The notes under the pieces are model-generated. The model did no database searches and had not been told where the DNA came from. It saw nothing but the letters and a program-made list of their open reading frames with translations. A program made the translations under genes and the position numbers. Positions 46,498 through 57,931 of a stretch of 64,000 nucleotides of DNA are shown here, one piece after another. Within the stretch, counting starts at the first letter, position 1; every line of letters starts with the position of its first letter. Source of the stretch: Calendula officinalis (Eukaryota > Streptophyta > Magnoliopsida > Asterales > Asteraceae); the NCBI GenBank assembly GCA_963853835.1, contig OY970820.1, positions 28,358,873-28,422,872 of the forward strand, in the 5' to 3' direction.

Positions 46498-47451
46498 GAG
46501 TAAATTACGCGAAAGGTCCATGTGGTTTGTCACTTATATATTACAGCCACAATCTCTGGTCTTCGTTTATTACACTGGAAGTCCCGGGTGTCTTCAATTT
46601 GTTACACCCGACGTCCCTCTATCAAACGGACTTTTAAAACATCCGTTAAGTGCCTCATGTGCACCTCACATGATGGGCAAAATCGTAATTTCCCTTCCCA
46701 TTCTAAAGAGCAAATTACACAGAAGGTCCCTGTAGTTTGCCACTTATTTCAGCCATAGTCCCTGAACTTCGTTTATTACAATGGAAGTCTGTAGTGTATT
46801 CAGTTTGTTACACCCGACGTCCCTTTATCAAACGGACCTCTAAAAGATCTGTTAAGTGACTCATGTGCACCTTACATGATGAGAATAATGGTAATTCTCC
46901 TTCCACAATGGTGGGCCAATCGAGTAGTGAAAGAGGTACGAATGATGGAAAAAACAACTGCAATAAACTGTACGGTGTGTGTTTTGTTTATTTATGATTT
47001 TTTTTTGATTTTTTTTCTTACCGAACTTCATGATCACTAAATTACAGAGCATTACCATTATGTCCATCATGTGAGGTGCACATGGGTCACTTAATAGATC
47101 TTTTAGACGTCCGTTTGACAGAGGAACGTTGGGTGTAACAAATTGAATACACCAGAGACTTCTAGTGTAATAAAAGAAGTTCATGGATTGTGGCTGTAAT
47201 AAGTGGAAAAGGGCAAACCACAGGGACCTTCCGTGTAATTTACTCTTTAGAAGGGAAAGGGAAATTACGATTATGCCCATCATGTGAGGTGCACATGGGT
47301 CACTTAATGGAAGTTTTAGACGTCCGTTTGACAGATGGACGTCAAGTGTAACAAATTGAATACACCGGGGACTTCCAGTGTAATACACGAATACCAGAAA
47401 TTGTGACTGTAATAAGTGGCAAACCACAGGGACCTTTCGTGTAATTTACTC
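46498..47451. mobile_element. Mutator-like MITE built of four ~210-bp modules, 9-bp target duplication
   Basis: AACTTAATA flanks both ends (46489-46497 and 47452-47460). Each half contains two tandem copies of a module starting GAG(T/C)AAATTAC and running through 'aaggtcc.tgtggtttg.cac', 'acactggaagtc', 'caaacggac' and 'cacatgatgggca' (46498-46707, 46708 to about 46920). The other half is the inverted pair (47245 down, and 47451 down to 47246). A minus-strand 188-codon frame (46861-47427) is a by-product of the repeats. Confidence 0.88.
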
Positions 47452-47460
47452 AACTTAATA

Positions 47461-49394
47461 TCTGAAGTTGATACCAAATTGTTAAAAGCATTTTCAATGT
47501 TAAGTTATTACAAATACTTAATGTATGTGACACGTAGATTTTCCACTCAATATTTATACTTCCTCTGATTCAAATTAAGTGATACAATTATTATTTTTTT
47601 GGTGATTCAAAATAAGTGATACATTTTAAAAAAACTACCTTATTTGATGAAAAAAAAAAATAGTGAGGTCCATACCAACTAACTATCTACTTTAATTACA
47701 ATCACATGTAATTATCACATAATATTATTTTCTTTTAAATAAAATAATAATAAAATTAAAAAATAATAAATAATATACAAAAAATATTTGGATTACAATT
47801 TATGACTTTATGTGGATGTCAAATGACCAAAATATCTCCATGTATATAACATGTGATTAATCCTCACTAATAATTACTTTTTATTAATGGTTAAAATTTA
47901 TTCTTTGGCACTATAATAAAATTTAAGAATTATCTTAAAAAATTCTCTTACAAAGTAATATCCTCCATAAACAAATCTCATCTCTTGATAGATTACGAGA
48001 TAGTTAGCCAGAAAAAGAAAATGTATTTTGGGCCTTAAAAAGTGTTGTGGGTCTTTAGAGAAGTTGATGGTATTACCAAATCGCGCTCTGTTTTGGCTCC
48101 TTTCTGTCATTAAAAAAAAAGTTAGCCGAAAATAACTCAAGTACAATGAAATTTTTATTCATTAAAGTTTATAGACTGTTGTTTCAATCATGAGAACGAA
48201 ATCTGAAAAATATGCATGTAATTTTCTTAAAATTCTTTTGATTAGTTCCATCAACTTTATTTAGTTTCAATAAATTCATTAACTGTTAAAAGATGAATCG
48301 ATGACAAAAGAAAAATACTTTAAGTATCATAAACAAAAGGCGGTCGCAATTTGACCAACACAACTACACAAGCAAGAAAAAGGCGATTCAGTTAAGTTTG
48401 TCAACTATTGGTGTCTAATGTCTATGGTGGCTAGGTTTTTACAAGTATGATTGGTTTCATTTCATGTGATTTAAGATATCACCACATATATATGAAGGGT
48501 TTTGATTTGATATTTACGGTCTAAAGACTGTCATTAAAACGTTACGAACTTAGAAAAAAACTTTTACACCAATTTATAAACAACTCAAAAATTTTAGTAA
48601 ATTACTTCTCCGTAAATTAACGTACAATTTTTAATGTATTTAATGATATATATCACAATTTTAGTGTTCACTTATCGTTTTTGACACGTTCTAAAATTAG
48701 CGTCCATTTGAAATTCTGTCAAATAATAAATAAAAAAAATAAGTAATAAATATCTAATTATATTAGTTGCACAATGTAAAAAATATTTTTTTTAAACTGT
48801 GTGACTCTTGCATGTGGACAATAATTTTGGAATGAAATGATCGTAATTTTACTTATAAAACTTTGCATTGATATATATAATTTAATTAAAAATAACTTAC
48901 TCCTTAAAGCATTTAGGCTTCTAAGTTTAGAAGATATTAATCTTAAAATTCTACTTTGGGAAACATCTTAAACACCACAAAATAAAAAGATATTGTTTAG
49001 GGGATTCGAACCCAAGACCTTTTGGGAGTACAGACTGTGTGTTAACCAATTGATCTACTTGATACTATGTTTTATTCCAAAAAAAACATCCAACATAACG
49101 CATAAACTTAAAACGCTTAGTCAACCAGCAGCCACTATCCGCACGACCACAACTAGCAGCCACTATCACTACCGTCGTCACCACCTATTACTTGATCGCC
49201 GTCAAATTTAATCACAGGATATCCGCCGGTGTATTGCGTGAATAACCTACTAGTTATATTTAAATGTTGTCTCATTTACGTTAAACGAATTAGGTTTTTC
49301 CAATTCAAATTGTTCAGAAAAGTGAATCTTTGACTTATATGTGCGCGGCTTATCCAAAAATCTCACTGGTTGTTTCCAAACCCATTCTCTAATC
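47461..49394. other. AT-rich intergenic region
   Basis: From 47560 a doublet 'attcaaa(t/a)taagtgatac' resembles the end of a MITE, without a clear partner. Apart from the SINE-like repeat at 48980-49060 nothing else is recognised. Confidence 0.3.
48980..49060 (-). repeat. tRNA-derived SINE-like fragment
   Basis: On the minus strand 'tagatcaattggttaacac' (A-box-like) is followed by 'ggtcttgggttcgaatccc' (B box). The same 'ggttaacaca...ggtcttgggttcgaat' arrangement recurs in the duplicated repeat at 54295-54731, so both belong to one family. It does not fold as a complete tRNA by eye. Confidence 0.6.
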
Positions 49395-50200
49395 TAGATC
49401 TGTTAATGGAGTGGGTTTTGACCCTGATCCGATCCAAACCCGCATGAATTAAATAGATTAGGATTATAATTTGTGATTCGTTTACCCACTAATGACATGT
49501 ACCCGTTAACCCTTTTACTAAAAGGGTCAGGTATGAATCAATGCCGATCCGATCCGTTTATAACCCGCCCCGCACTAAAATTTAGAAAAAAATAATTTAT
49601 ATTTTTCATATTTATGGTTAATATAATTAATGTCCTTAAGAACTAATAAAAATTAAGAGTTAGAAGTTAGAAATCATGGTTCCAATTTTACAACTTTATT
49701 TATTGACTTACTGCTGAGTTGCCGACTACTAAAATTATATAATAAAGCTTTTTTATAATGTGACATATGTTAACATGCATTTAGTGAGCCAAATTTTCTT
49801 TAACTAACGTAATTTGACATTAGTGAACTATTAATTTTATGTGTTATACCAAATATGCTCTTCCTAAAACTAAAAAATAAGGAAAATTAGGATATAATAT
49901 AAGGGCAAACTAGATATTTAATATTTCTTATAGTATGTCTTAAGGTACATATTAACAAAACTCATACGAAGTATAAAATATTCAAATTGACAATCATATT
50001 ACATATTAAAAACAAGAATCGTGTACGGTAAATGGGTCGGGTAAAAAGGTCGGATATCCGTTGATTCGGTGGATAATGGCATGGTTCAATTTTTCAAGAC
50101 CCTGTGAATCTCGGATCGAGTTTAGATCATCATTTAAAATTTGGTAAAAGGGTTTGGATCAAGGTTGATCCGCTCCAAACCCGCTCCATTGCCAGACCTC
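49395..50200. mobile_element. hAT-type MITE with near-perfect 8-bp target duplication
   Basis: CTCTAATC (49387-49394) and CTCCAATC (50201-50208) flank the element and differ at one base. The terminal inverted repeats are TAGATCTGTTAATGGAGTGGG and, inverted from the right, GAGGTCTGGCAATGGAGCGGG. Both subterminal regions are rich in GATCCGATCC and AACCCGC blocks. 806 bp, no transposase. Confidence 0.82.
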
Positions 50201-50551
50201 CTCCAATCACCCTAAAATTTGTAGCTACTGAAGCTTCAAATGGAAACCTCTTGTAAGGATATCAGGGCACATATTAACTGCCCCTTTAATGTAATTCACT
50301 CCTCCCTCCTTAGTCCTTACCTATTTAACAAGTCGTTAATATTAGTTACTTGCAAAATAAAATTAAGAAGTTATGAGTAATACAACAATACATGCGGCTA
50401 AAAATATATATAACTGAGAAAAAAAATATAAAGCATATAATTATTACTTATGTTGACCAAAGAAGAATTATATTTTCTTAAGACTCAAATTTTAATTGCG
50501 CCATGTTAACAGGAACCTGAACTTACATGAAAGTTGTTCGAATGGGCCTCT

Positions 50552-50695
50552 AATCCAAACAAAAAGGACTGAATTGGGCTTCACGTAGCACCAGTCTTTT
50601 TGTATATATGAGCCCTAACCCCTCGTTTATTTCTCGTAGCTAGGGTTTCAAACTTTCACGCCAGCCTTCACCGCAGTTCGCTCCAGCTTCTATCA
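50552..50695 (+). promoter_or_regulatory. RPL35 promoter and leader with site II and telo-box motifs
   Basis: TGGGCC (about 50553) and TGGGCT (about 50575) are site II elements. CCCTAACCCC (about 50613) and AGGGTTT (about 50642) are telo-box related. Together these are the known signature of plant ribosomal protein gene promoters. The leader probably starts between the telo-box and the ATG. Confidence 0.75.
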
Positions 50696-51995
50696 ATGGG
50701 TAAGCTCTCTAAGTCTCTATATCGATGTTGATGATTTCCACTATTGCTTGTTTCGGTTATGTTTACTGATTGATTTCTCAAAATTAATGGAAAAAACACA
50801 GCTCGGATCAAGGTTCATGAGCTCAGGAGCAAATCAAAGGCTGATTTGTTTGCTCAATTGAAGGATCTCAAAGCTGAGCTTGCTCTTCTTCGTGTTGCCA
50901 AGGTTACCGGCGGTGCTCCAAACAAGCTCTCCAAGATGTAATTTTATATATCGCGCATTTTTTCATATCTCGTTTGGCTTGATTCTCGGTTATCTTCAAT
51001 TATTATGTTTTTATTTGCACCACAAATCGCATCATATATTCGTATATGATACTAGAAATCAGTTAAGTGATTACACAATCATATTGCTTTTTTTAATTAG
51101 TGGATTGAAATTCGCACCCAATAAATCGAAATACTTCAAAAACTATTGTATTAGTGCACATTAGCGGCACACGTTTTTAAAACATTACGGATATTTGATA
51201 GTAGTCTGTTAGTTTCTGTGTGAAACTATACACGATCTGTTACTGAATATATCGTACATTAAAGCTTACATTTTGGTGCAACAAACTTTCAAAATATAGC
51301 ATTCTGAAGTAATTTTATTTTTATCATTAACAATTTTATGTAACCAACTTGAATAATTTTTGCTATATGATGGATCCAAATTACATTATTGATAGTCTCT
51401 TGCTAATTTTTTGGAAGTTTGTTATATACTTCTAAAGGTAGGCATCATATCATAGTCCAATATAAACATCCCAATTCTTATCGACTTGGATACATTAACC
51501 TGCATTATACTTGATGTTAAAAATCCATAATTTTAATCTTTCTGCAAATATTGCTTAGCTATGCATAGTGTTTTTGAAAGATCTGATTCTTTATATCCTT
51601 GACCCAATTGAATGTATATTTTCTTATTTGAACATTTGTGGTTGCAGCAAAGTGGTAAGGACCTCAATTGCTCAAGTGCTGACTGTGATTTCACAGACTC
51701 AGAAGTCTGCTCTTAGGGAAGCCTACAAGAACAAGAAGTACTTGCCTCTTGACTTGCGTCCCAAGAAAACCAGAGCCATTCGCAGGCGTCTAACCAAACA
51801 CCAGGTACCACTCAATGGCCTTTTGACTGTTGACATTTGATTTTACGGATATTTAATATATATTTTTTATTTTAAATTGAAATGGTTGTATTTATTAAGT
51901 TTGTTATTTCTTTGATACAGGCTTCGTTGAAGACTGAAAGAGAGAAGAAGAAAGAGAAGTACTTCCCATTGAGGAAGTATGCTATTAAGGCGTAA
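50696..51995 (+). CDS. RPL35: 60S ribosomal protein L35 (uL29), 123 aa, four exons
   Basis: Coding exons 50696-50699, 50802-50937, 51648-51804 and 51921-51995, all with GT-AG introns and consistent phases (372 nt). The protein starts MARIKVHELRSKSKADLF. It contains LKAELALLRVAKVTGG, RTSIAQVLTVISQTQKSALR and YKNKKYLPLDLRPKKTRAIR, and ends FPLRKYAIKA. The length is exactly that usual for eukaryotic L35, a component near the exit tunnel of the large subunit. The first exon holds only ATG plus one base, a split common in plant ribosomal protein genes. Intron 2 is long (710 bp). No lesion is seen; this is the most certainly functional gene of the window. Confidence 0.97.
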
Positions 51996-54294
51996 GCTGT
52001 CAATGTGAGATTTAGGTTTCCAGTTTTGAACTGCATGTTTTGATCAGAAATTATGTATTTGATATTTGATTGTTTGTTTTAAGACAGTTGATGTTGCATA
52101 ATAGCTATTTGACTTGTTTTTCTGTTATGGCAGCGTGCAATTGTTTTGTTGGTTGCATTCGATATTTTGATGATGTTGATTTGATCTCTTTTTTGTGTTT
52201 ATTTTTCTTTCAAAGATTTTGCTAAATACAGCCTTTAATGTTGTGAATAAGGATGGCTGAGGGTGGTTATTTGTTAATATGGTTAATTTGAGGTTTAATG
52301 ACCTATTTATGCAACTAAGTTTCAATTTTTACTGATCAATGTAACTAAGTTATATTTTTACAAATTTAAGTAACATTGTTTCAAGTTTTTACCAACCATA
52401 ACAACTAAGTTAGTTTTACAAACAATTGTAAGAGGTTGATTCACTTGAGTTCTTTTAACGGTCAGTGACCACCCAGATTAAACCAGCGAACATATTACAA
52501 ACAAGCTTTTGCAACACACAAAAACCAGAAAATTATACAGAACCATCTAAGTTTGTTTAGACAGAAACTAACGGACTACAAAAGAACAAACGAATGAAAT
52601 ATGCATTATTTTTTCATAACCACAGTCCTAAAGCTTATATCCAGCAGATTTCTTTCATAAAAAGTAATATTATTCACACATTTTCAATATATTGCGATAT
52701 ATAACATCACTTGTGCTGGTGTTTAACATTGTATTTTAATAGACAATCTTTATATCAAGATGTAAAAAAGAATATTTATTAATAAGGTTGTTGAGTTTTC
52801 ATACAAGTACCGTTTATGAAATTATAATTTTTTGAAGAATTGTACATATCCGATTGTAACCTGGTACGAGTAAGTTACAAATTAAAATACTGGAGAACAA
52901 TTCACTGACGAGTAACTAGTTTTCTTTTTCAAATTTTTATAATAAAATAAATATGGCGGGTGATATGGTAATGGGTTATTTTGGCCCTTTCACTTTAGAA
53001 AACTTTCAAACTAGCCCCTAATAACAATTTGGGTACCAAAGGTCATTCCCATAGGCCACTTCCCCACAAATTTCACCACCTCCTTAGCCAATAACACTTC
53101 ATGGACTACTACCCCTTCAAATGGAGTTTGGAAAAGCATCCATATGTCCACAAAATGCAAATAACAGAACAACATTCTGTAAAATAAACAACTGCTTACA
53201 TCCTGCGAACCCATAAAAATAACAACGATAGTGGAACACTCTAAACAAATTTACACAAAATCAAACTATAATATAGAAGAAGGAAGACACTATCATTTGC
53301 ATCTTCATGACACAAAAGTTGATGATTGGTACAATGCACAATGGTCTTTTAAGCCACCCGAAAGTCTCAACTTCTGAGAACTCTTTGAGCCACCTACGCG
53401 CATATATTTTCATGAACCGAGGGTCTTTTTGTAGTCTGGGTGAACCTAGGTTAGCTAGCTAGGTTGGATAAAGTCAGGTTCAATTGGGCTTAATGGATAA
53501 ATGGACCATGTTAGCAGCCATATTAGTGGTTGAAATTGTGGCTAAAAATTGAAGTTTGTACATGACTTTGTTGTATTTTTTGGATGTGTGGCAGGGAACT
53601 AGTATGTTTATTTGACAATATGCCAAATTGTGCTGAATATGTTAACTTATATCCAAAACTGATTTTAGTAGACCCCATATTCATGGAAATAATGAAGACA
53701 TTTTGTTAATATGGAATTCTTAATTTTCAAACTAGATTTCAAGAATATACATACACACACATTGATATATGTGTGTTTTTGAATTAGTGTTTTTGAATTA
53801 GAGTCATACAGTTTTTTGTTATTTACAAATTCACAATGTTGTATTTTGAAATATTTGATAGAATTTTGAAGCAAGTTTAACAAAAGGAGTAGTTGGTTTA
53901 CATGTATTACACACTCACAATAGATATACATAAGCATAGATATAAATGTGTACTTAGCGAAAAGATTGAATCCATAATCTTTAAGATCTTTAAGAGATCA
54001 TTTTAGTTATCCTTAACGCTAGGTCATTCCCAAGGATGTATAATTTATGCGGATTCTTTTTCTTTTTAGATGTATTTAGGAGTACTAGCAGGGTACCCAC
54101 GCAATGCGGCGGCGGGTACCCAGAAACCATATTTCGTGGCGAGCAAGTGTTGTTCGTTTACACGGTAATAATTGTTGCTAGAAATAAATAATTAAACGGA
54201 AATGTGGATTTTGGTAAGAGTTGATGATTTACAGCGTCGTATATTTAATGTTATTGGGTAAAATGGTTTTCGAGTAATAGACTTTTGTTATTAA
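51996..54294. other. RPL35 3' flank and AT-rich intergenic region
   Basis: The first ~250 bp, T-rich, should contain the RPL35 3' untranslated region. Further on no gene was recognised. Around 54085-54110 'tagcagggtacccacgcaatgcggcgg' resembles a motif seen in plant interspersed repeats and may begin the element whose tail is the duplicated repeat that follows. Confidence 0.35.
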
Positions 54295-54731
54295 GTGTGG
54301 GTGGTGTTACCAAAGTGTAATGTATAGCAAGTGGTTAACACATAGTGATAAGTTAGGAGAGGTCTTGGGTTCGAATCTTATTAGCCGCAAATTTTTTTTT
54401 TTTTTTTAAGGTAGAGAAGTAACTAACAAAAGTGGAAAGGTCCTTAAAATCAAGGTTAAAGAGCTCCTTAAACTTGCCTAATGGGGTAGACCTAAATGCT
54501 TTATATAGTAGTAAGAAAGTGTGGGTGGTGTTACCAAAGTGTAATGTATAGCAAGTGGTTAACACATAGTGATAAGTTAGGAGAGGTCTTGGGTTCGAAT
54601 CTTATTAGCCGCGATTTTTTTTTAAGGTAGACAATTAACTAACAAAAGTGGAAATGTTCTTAAAATCAAGTTTAATGAGCTCCTTAAACCTGCCTAATGA
54701 AGTAGGCCTAAATGCTTTATATAGTAGTAAG
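54295..54731 (+). repeat. tandemly duplicated tRNA-derived repeat, 224-bp period
   Basis: Copies at 54295-54515 and 54519-54731 both start GTGTGGGTGGTGTTACC and end TTTATATAGTAGTAAG. Each contains an A-box-like 'tagcaagtggttaacac' and a B box 'gggttcgaatctta', followed by a T tract (16 and 9 T). Identity is over 90% by eye apart from the T tract. Confidence 0.85.
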
Positions 54732-55476
54732 ATAACGGGACATGGACAAAAATTTAAACACAAAATAACATAATAAAGTATTTTAGTTTGACTAAACAAG
54801 TTGGCCATGAGTTATTAAGCATTAATTCTAATGATCCACGAGGCTTTACCCACTTGCATAGTTGCATTATATTTTTTAAAATTTTGGTTTGTACGAGTCT
54901 TTGATATTTTAATCTTCAAAATTAAGTTTGAGCATTTCGTCTTTCATGTTCATTATCAGAATTTTCATCAACACCCAACCGTGTTATTTATAATTCATTT
55001 GAAGGATAAAACTTTAGCTGCTGCGTATTTGCATTATTTGTAAATTGTGATACGCTCTATCTACATAGGTTACTAATGTCGGACGTTATGTTATTTCTTA
55101 TGATTAAAAGTCATCAGTTAAATAGTAGTCGACAATAATATATAATTAAAAAAATGTCTCTTAATGACTTTGTAGATGTCACATGTTTGATTCACTGAAT
55201 AAACATTTAACAAATCATCAGCGAAAAGATCTAAAACACTGATGTCAATAGTTAGGTTACGTATATTACGAGTAAAACTTAATCACACTGAAAGAGTCTA
55301 CTATATTAGAAAAACCTTTTTCAAATATAAAACTATATCTTTTGCAACAGCAATATTTAACCAGTTTGACAGTAATGTAATTTTACACGAATAAGCTAAA
55401 ATTAATTTTTTTTTTTAAAAATTAGAGTTTGCGGGTACGAATTATCCGTGATGAATAGTAAAAACTTGTCACCCGC
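54732..55476. other. AT-rich spacer
   Basis: A decayed relative of the SINE-like repeat of 38722 lies at about 55155-55275. Nothing else recognised. Confidence 0.3.
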
Positions 55477-55479
55477 TTA

Positions 55480-55843
55480 GGCTGCATGGTATGGACCAAA
55501 TTCAAGGGACGTGGGGGGTGATGTGGAGGGGCCACTGCGTGGTGGTGTTGAGGAACACCGCCCCGCCCCAATGGCGTGGGGGGTGGGCGTGGAGGGGGCA
55601 TGCAACGCACAACGGGAGACCACAGGGTGTTGGGGGTTGCTTTTTGATCTAAGATGGCTTGTGATTGGGTGGTGGGTATTTTATATTTTATTTTATTTAA
55701 AATTTAATGGAATAAAATGGTGTTGTATGATGCGGTGTGGTGAGTATTCCCTAAAAATGATGTGGTGTGGTGGTGGTGTGGTTGCTGAGGTGGCGATGAT
55801 GTGACAGAAAAATTGGGTAGCATGGTACCCATACCGGATAGCC
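55480..55843. mobile_element. PIF/Harbinger (Tourist-type) MITE
   Basis: TTA flanks both ends (55477-55479 and 55844-55846). The ends are inverted: GGCTGCATGGTATGG and, from the right, GGCTATCCGGTATGG. 364 bp, GC-rich left half, GATG- and GGTG-rich right half, no transposase. The 3-bp TTA duplication is the hallmark of PIF/Harbinger. Confidence 0.82.
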
Positions 55844-55846
55844 TTA

Positions 55847-56236
55847 AGGCATAAAACTTGAGCCTAGATAGAAGATCTGTAACATTTACGGTTGCACGAG
55901 TATTTGGATTTTCTGGATTTTTTCTATGTCATGGCCTTCGAAAAGTCAAATCTTTTTTAACACAATACTTACCTGTCTATTGAAGGTTAATTTGTGAACA
56001 ACCATGGACCAATCGGCTTTTGCCTTTTTTCTGTATCTCGTTAACGATGCCATGACTTTCATGTTTCCTATTTATCACTTCAATGGATGTCAACCATTTG
56101 ACCTTTTGACCAATATATACGTTAGTTTTTAGCCCCAACTGGCCAACATGGTAGGTAATATAAATTTATGAAAGTTTAAGATTAACTATATTAATAACGT
56201 GCGTAATATACATGTGAGTATAAGATATAGCATATA
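55847..56236. other. short spacer between MITEs
   Basis: No gene recognised. Confidence 0.3.
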
Positions 56237-56244
56237 GGAATAGA

Positions 56245-56844
56245 TAGAGGTGACTCGGTGAGCATGGGACGGTTTGGGGCGGTTTTTAACTAAAACCAAA
56301 CCCCGCCCCATAAGTTCGAGTTTTAAGAATTACACCCCGTTCGGTTTCGGTTTTTCGGGGTTTTCGGTTCGGTTTCGGGGTTATTTTTCGGTTTTTTTGT
56401 TTTCCTTTAAATTTACTAATTTGTTAACTTAAAAATTAATATTATGATTCAAATTCCCAAACCTTAACACATTTCGTTATTAGTAAAAAACCAACTAGTA
56501 AGTTTAATATAATGTAAAAATAAATTCAACTAACATAACTTGAAACCATGAAAATATAATAATAAATCACCGAAAAGTTCAATTATATATTTTATTAAAA
56601 GATAATTAAATGTCAAATATTTTATAAGTATAAGAATATATTTGAAATTTTTGAAAGATATATAATGGCGGGGCGGGGTTTTTCGGGCGGGGTTTTCGTA
56701 CGCCCCCAAAAACCGCCCAAACATTCGGGTTTTCCAAAAGTCAAACTGTTGACATCGGTTTTTCAAATGGTTCGGTTTTTTCGGGGCGGTTTTTTCGGGT
56801 TTTTCGGGTTCGGTTTGGTTTTTCGATTTTTATGCTCACCCCTA
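56245..56844. mobile_element. hAT-type MITE with perfect 8-bp target duplication
   Basis: GGAATAGA flanks both sides (56237-56244 and 56845-56852). The left end is TAGAGGTGACTCGGTGAGCAT; the inverted right end is TAGGGGTGAGCAT. Subterminal parts are filled with CGGTTTTTCGGG blocks. 600 bp; small frames inside (for example 56665-56991) are simple-sequence products. Confidence 0.87.
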
Positions 56845-56852
56845 GGAATAGA

Positions 56853-57931
56853 AAATGCAGTTGTTATTTTTAACACACGCAAAAAGAAAAAAGTTATGGT
56901 GTTTCAAAATATTGGATTTTTCATAATTCTAAAACTAAACTTTTTTTTTTCTTTCAAAATAGGCTGTGCAACTGAAAGGCTCCATAAATAATTTGACAAG
57001 TATCATCTTTTTGGTAGGTAGATTTTTTGTACTAGTTAAGTTGATTTTGTTCAAAAAAAATTTGTACTAATTAAGTTGATTTTGTTCGACTAATAGACAA
57101 CTTTTTCTTATATCGATTTTAATGGTTTTTTCTTTTTGCGACCGATTGTTGTATTTTCGTATGACTTGAAGTACCGCTTGTATTTCCGTATAACCTTTTT
57201 TTTTTTGTGTTATTGGAAAAAGACAGAAACCTTATTGTAAATCTATTATTGTTTTCTATTAGTTTTTTAAGGTAATTTTATCATTTCTCAAATAAGGCAA
57301 AAGTTCATCTCGTAAACTTGTTTGTTGAACGTATAGTTCTGAAAAAAAAAAACTCTAGAAAGAAAAAAAAACACGAAGAAAATTAGAAACAAGACATAAG
57401 TTGGAAACCCACTCTAACTAACAATCACACAAAAATATTAACTCGTATAATATATTCTAAGTAATTAGTAAGACCCTTGCTAACGCGATGTCACCAACAC
57501 CCATTGGCACCAAATTTGAGTCACTCGTAGGTGACGTTGTTGGCACCACCAAATTGATAGCCGCATCAGTAGGGAGACGTCGAGAGGTGACAGGGGAGGT
57601 GGTGTGTGTTGGAGGGGGGGGGGGTGTTTTTTAATAATATTTTAAGTGGGATGAGTTAGTGATATGTTGATGTAAGACCTGGTCAGTAAGGAATAAATTA
57701 TCAATATGTAGTGACTGGTATATTTAGTGACACGTTGCTAGGTATGTTATTTTTGGGAAAAGATGTTTGTTTTGATTTATTTTTATAATTAATTCAAAAG
57801 GTTATTTATACTCGGGAGAAAGTGACTTGTGTCCACTATCCGTACTCTTGCAATCGTAGGCAACAATTTTCCCTCCTTATTTAAACTCAACCTCATACTC
57901 CTTCAATCCTTCATTTCCAACACTCTATCCA
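56853..57931. other. upstream region of the EXO70 gene
   Basis: AT-rich, with a G run near 57616 and a GC-richer patch at 57480-57610 of unknown nature. The EXO70 promoter must lie here; 'ttatttatactcgg' near 57803 is a possible TATA region but is not convincing. Confidence 0.3.

Noticed and set aside
46861..47427. 188-codon minus-strand frame
   Set aside because: It lies wholly within the inverted modules of a Mutator-like MITE and repeats itself with the module.
48980..49060. Possible tRNA gene on the minus strand
   Set aside because: A and B boxes are present, but no complete cloverleaf or acceptor pairing could be formed; it matches the SINE-like head at 54295.
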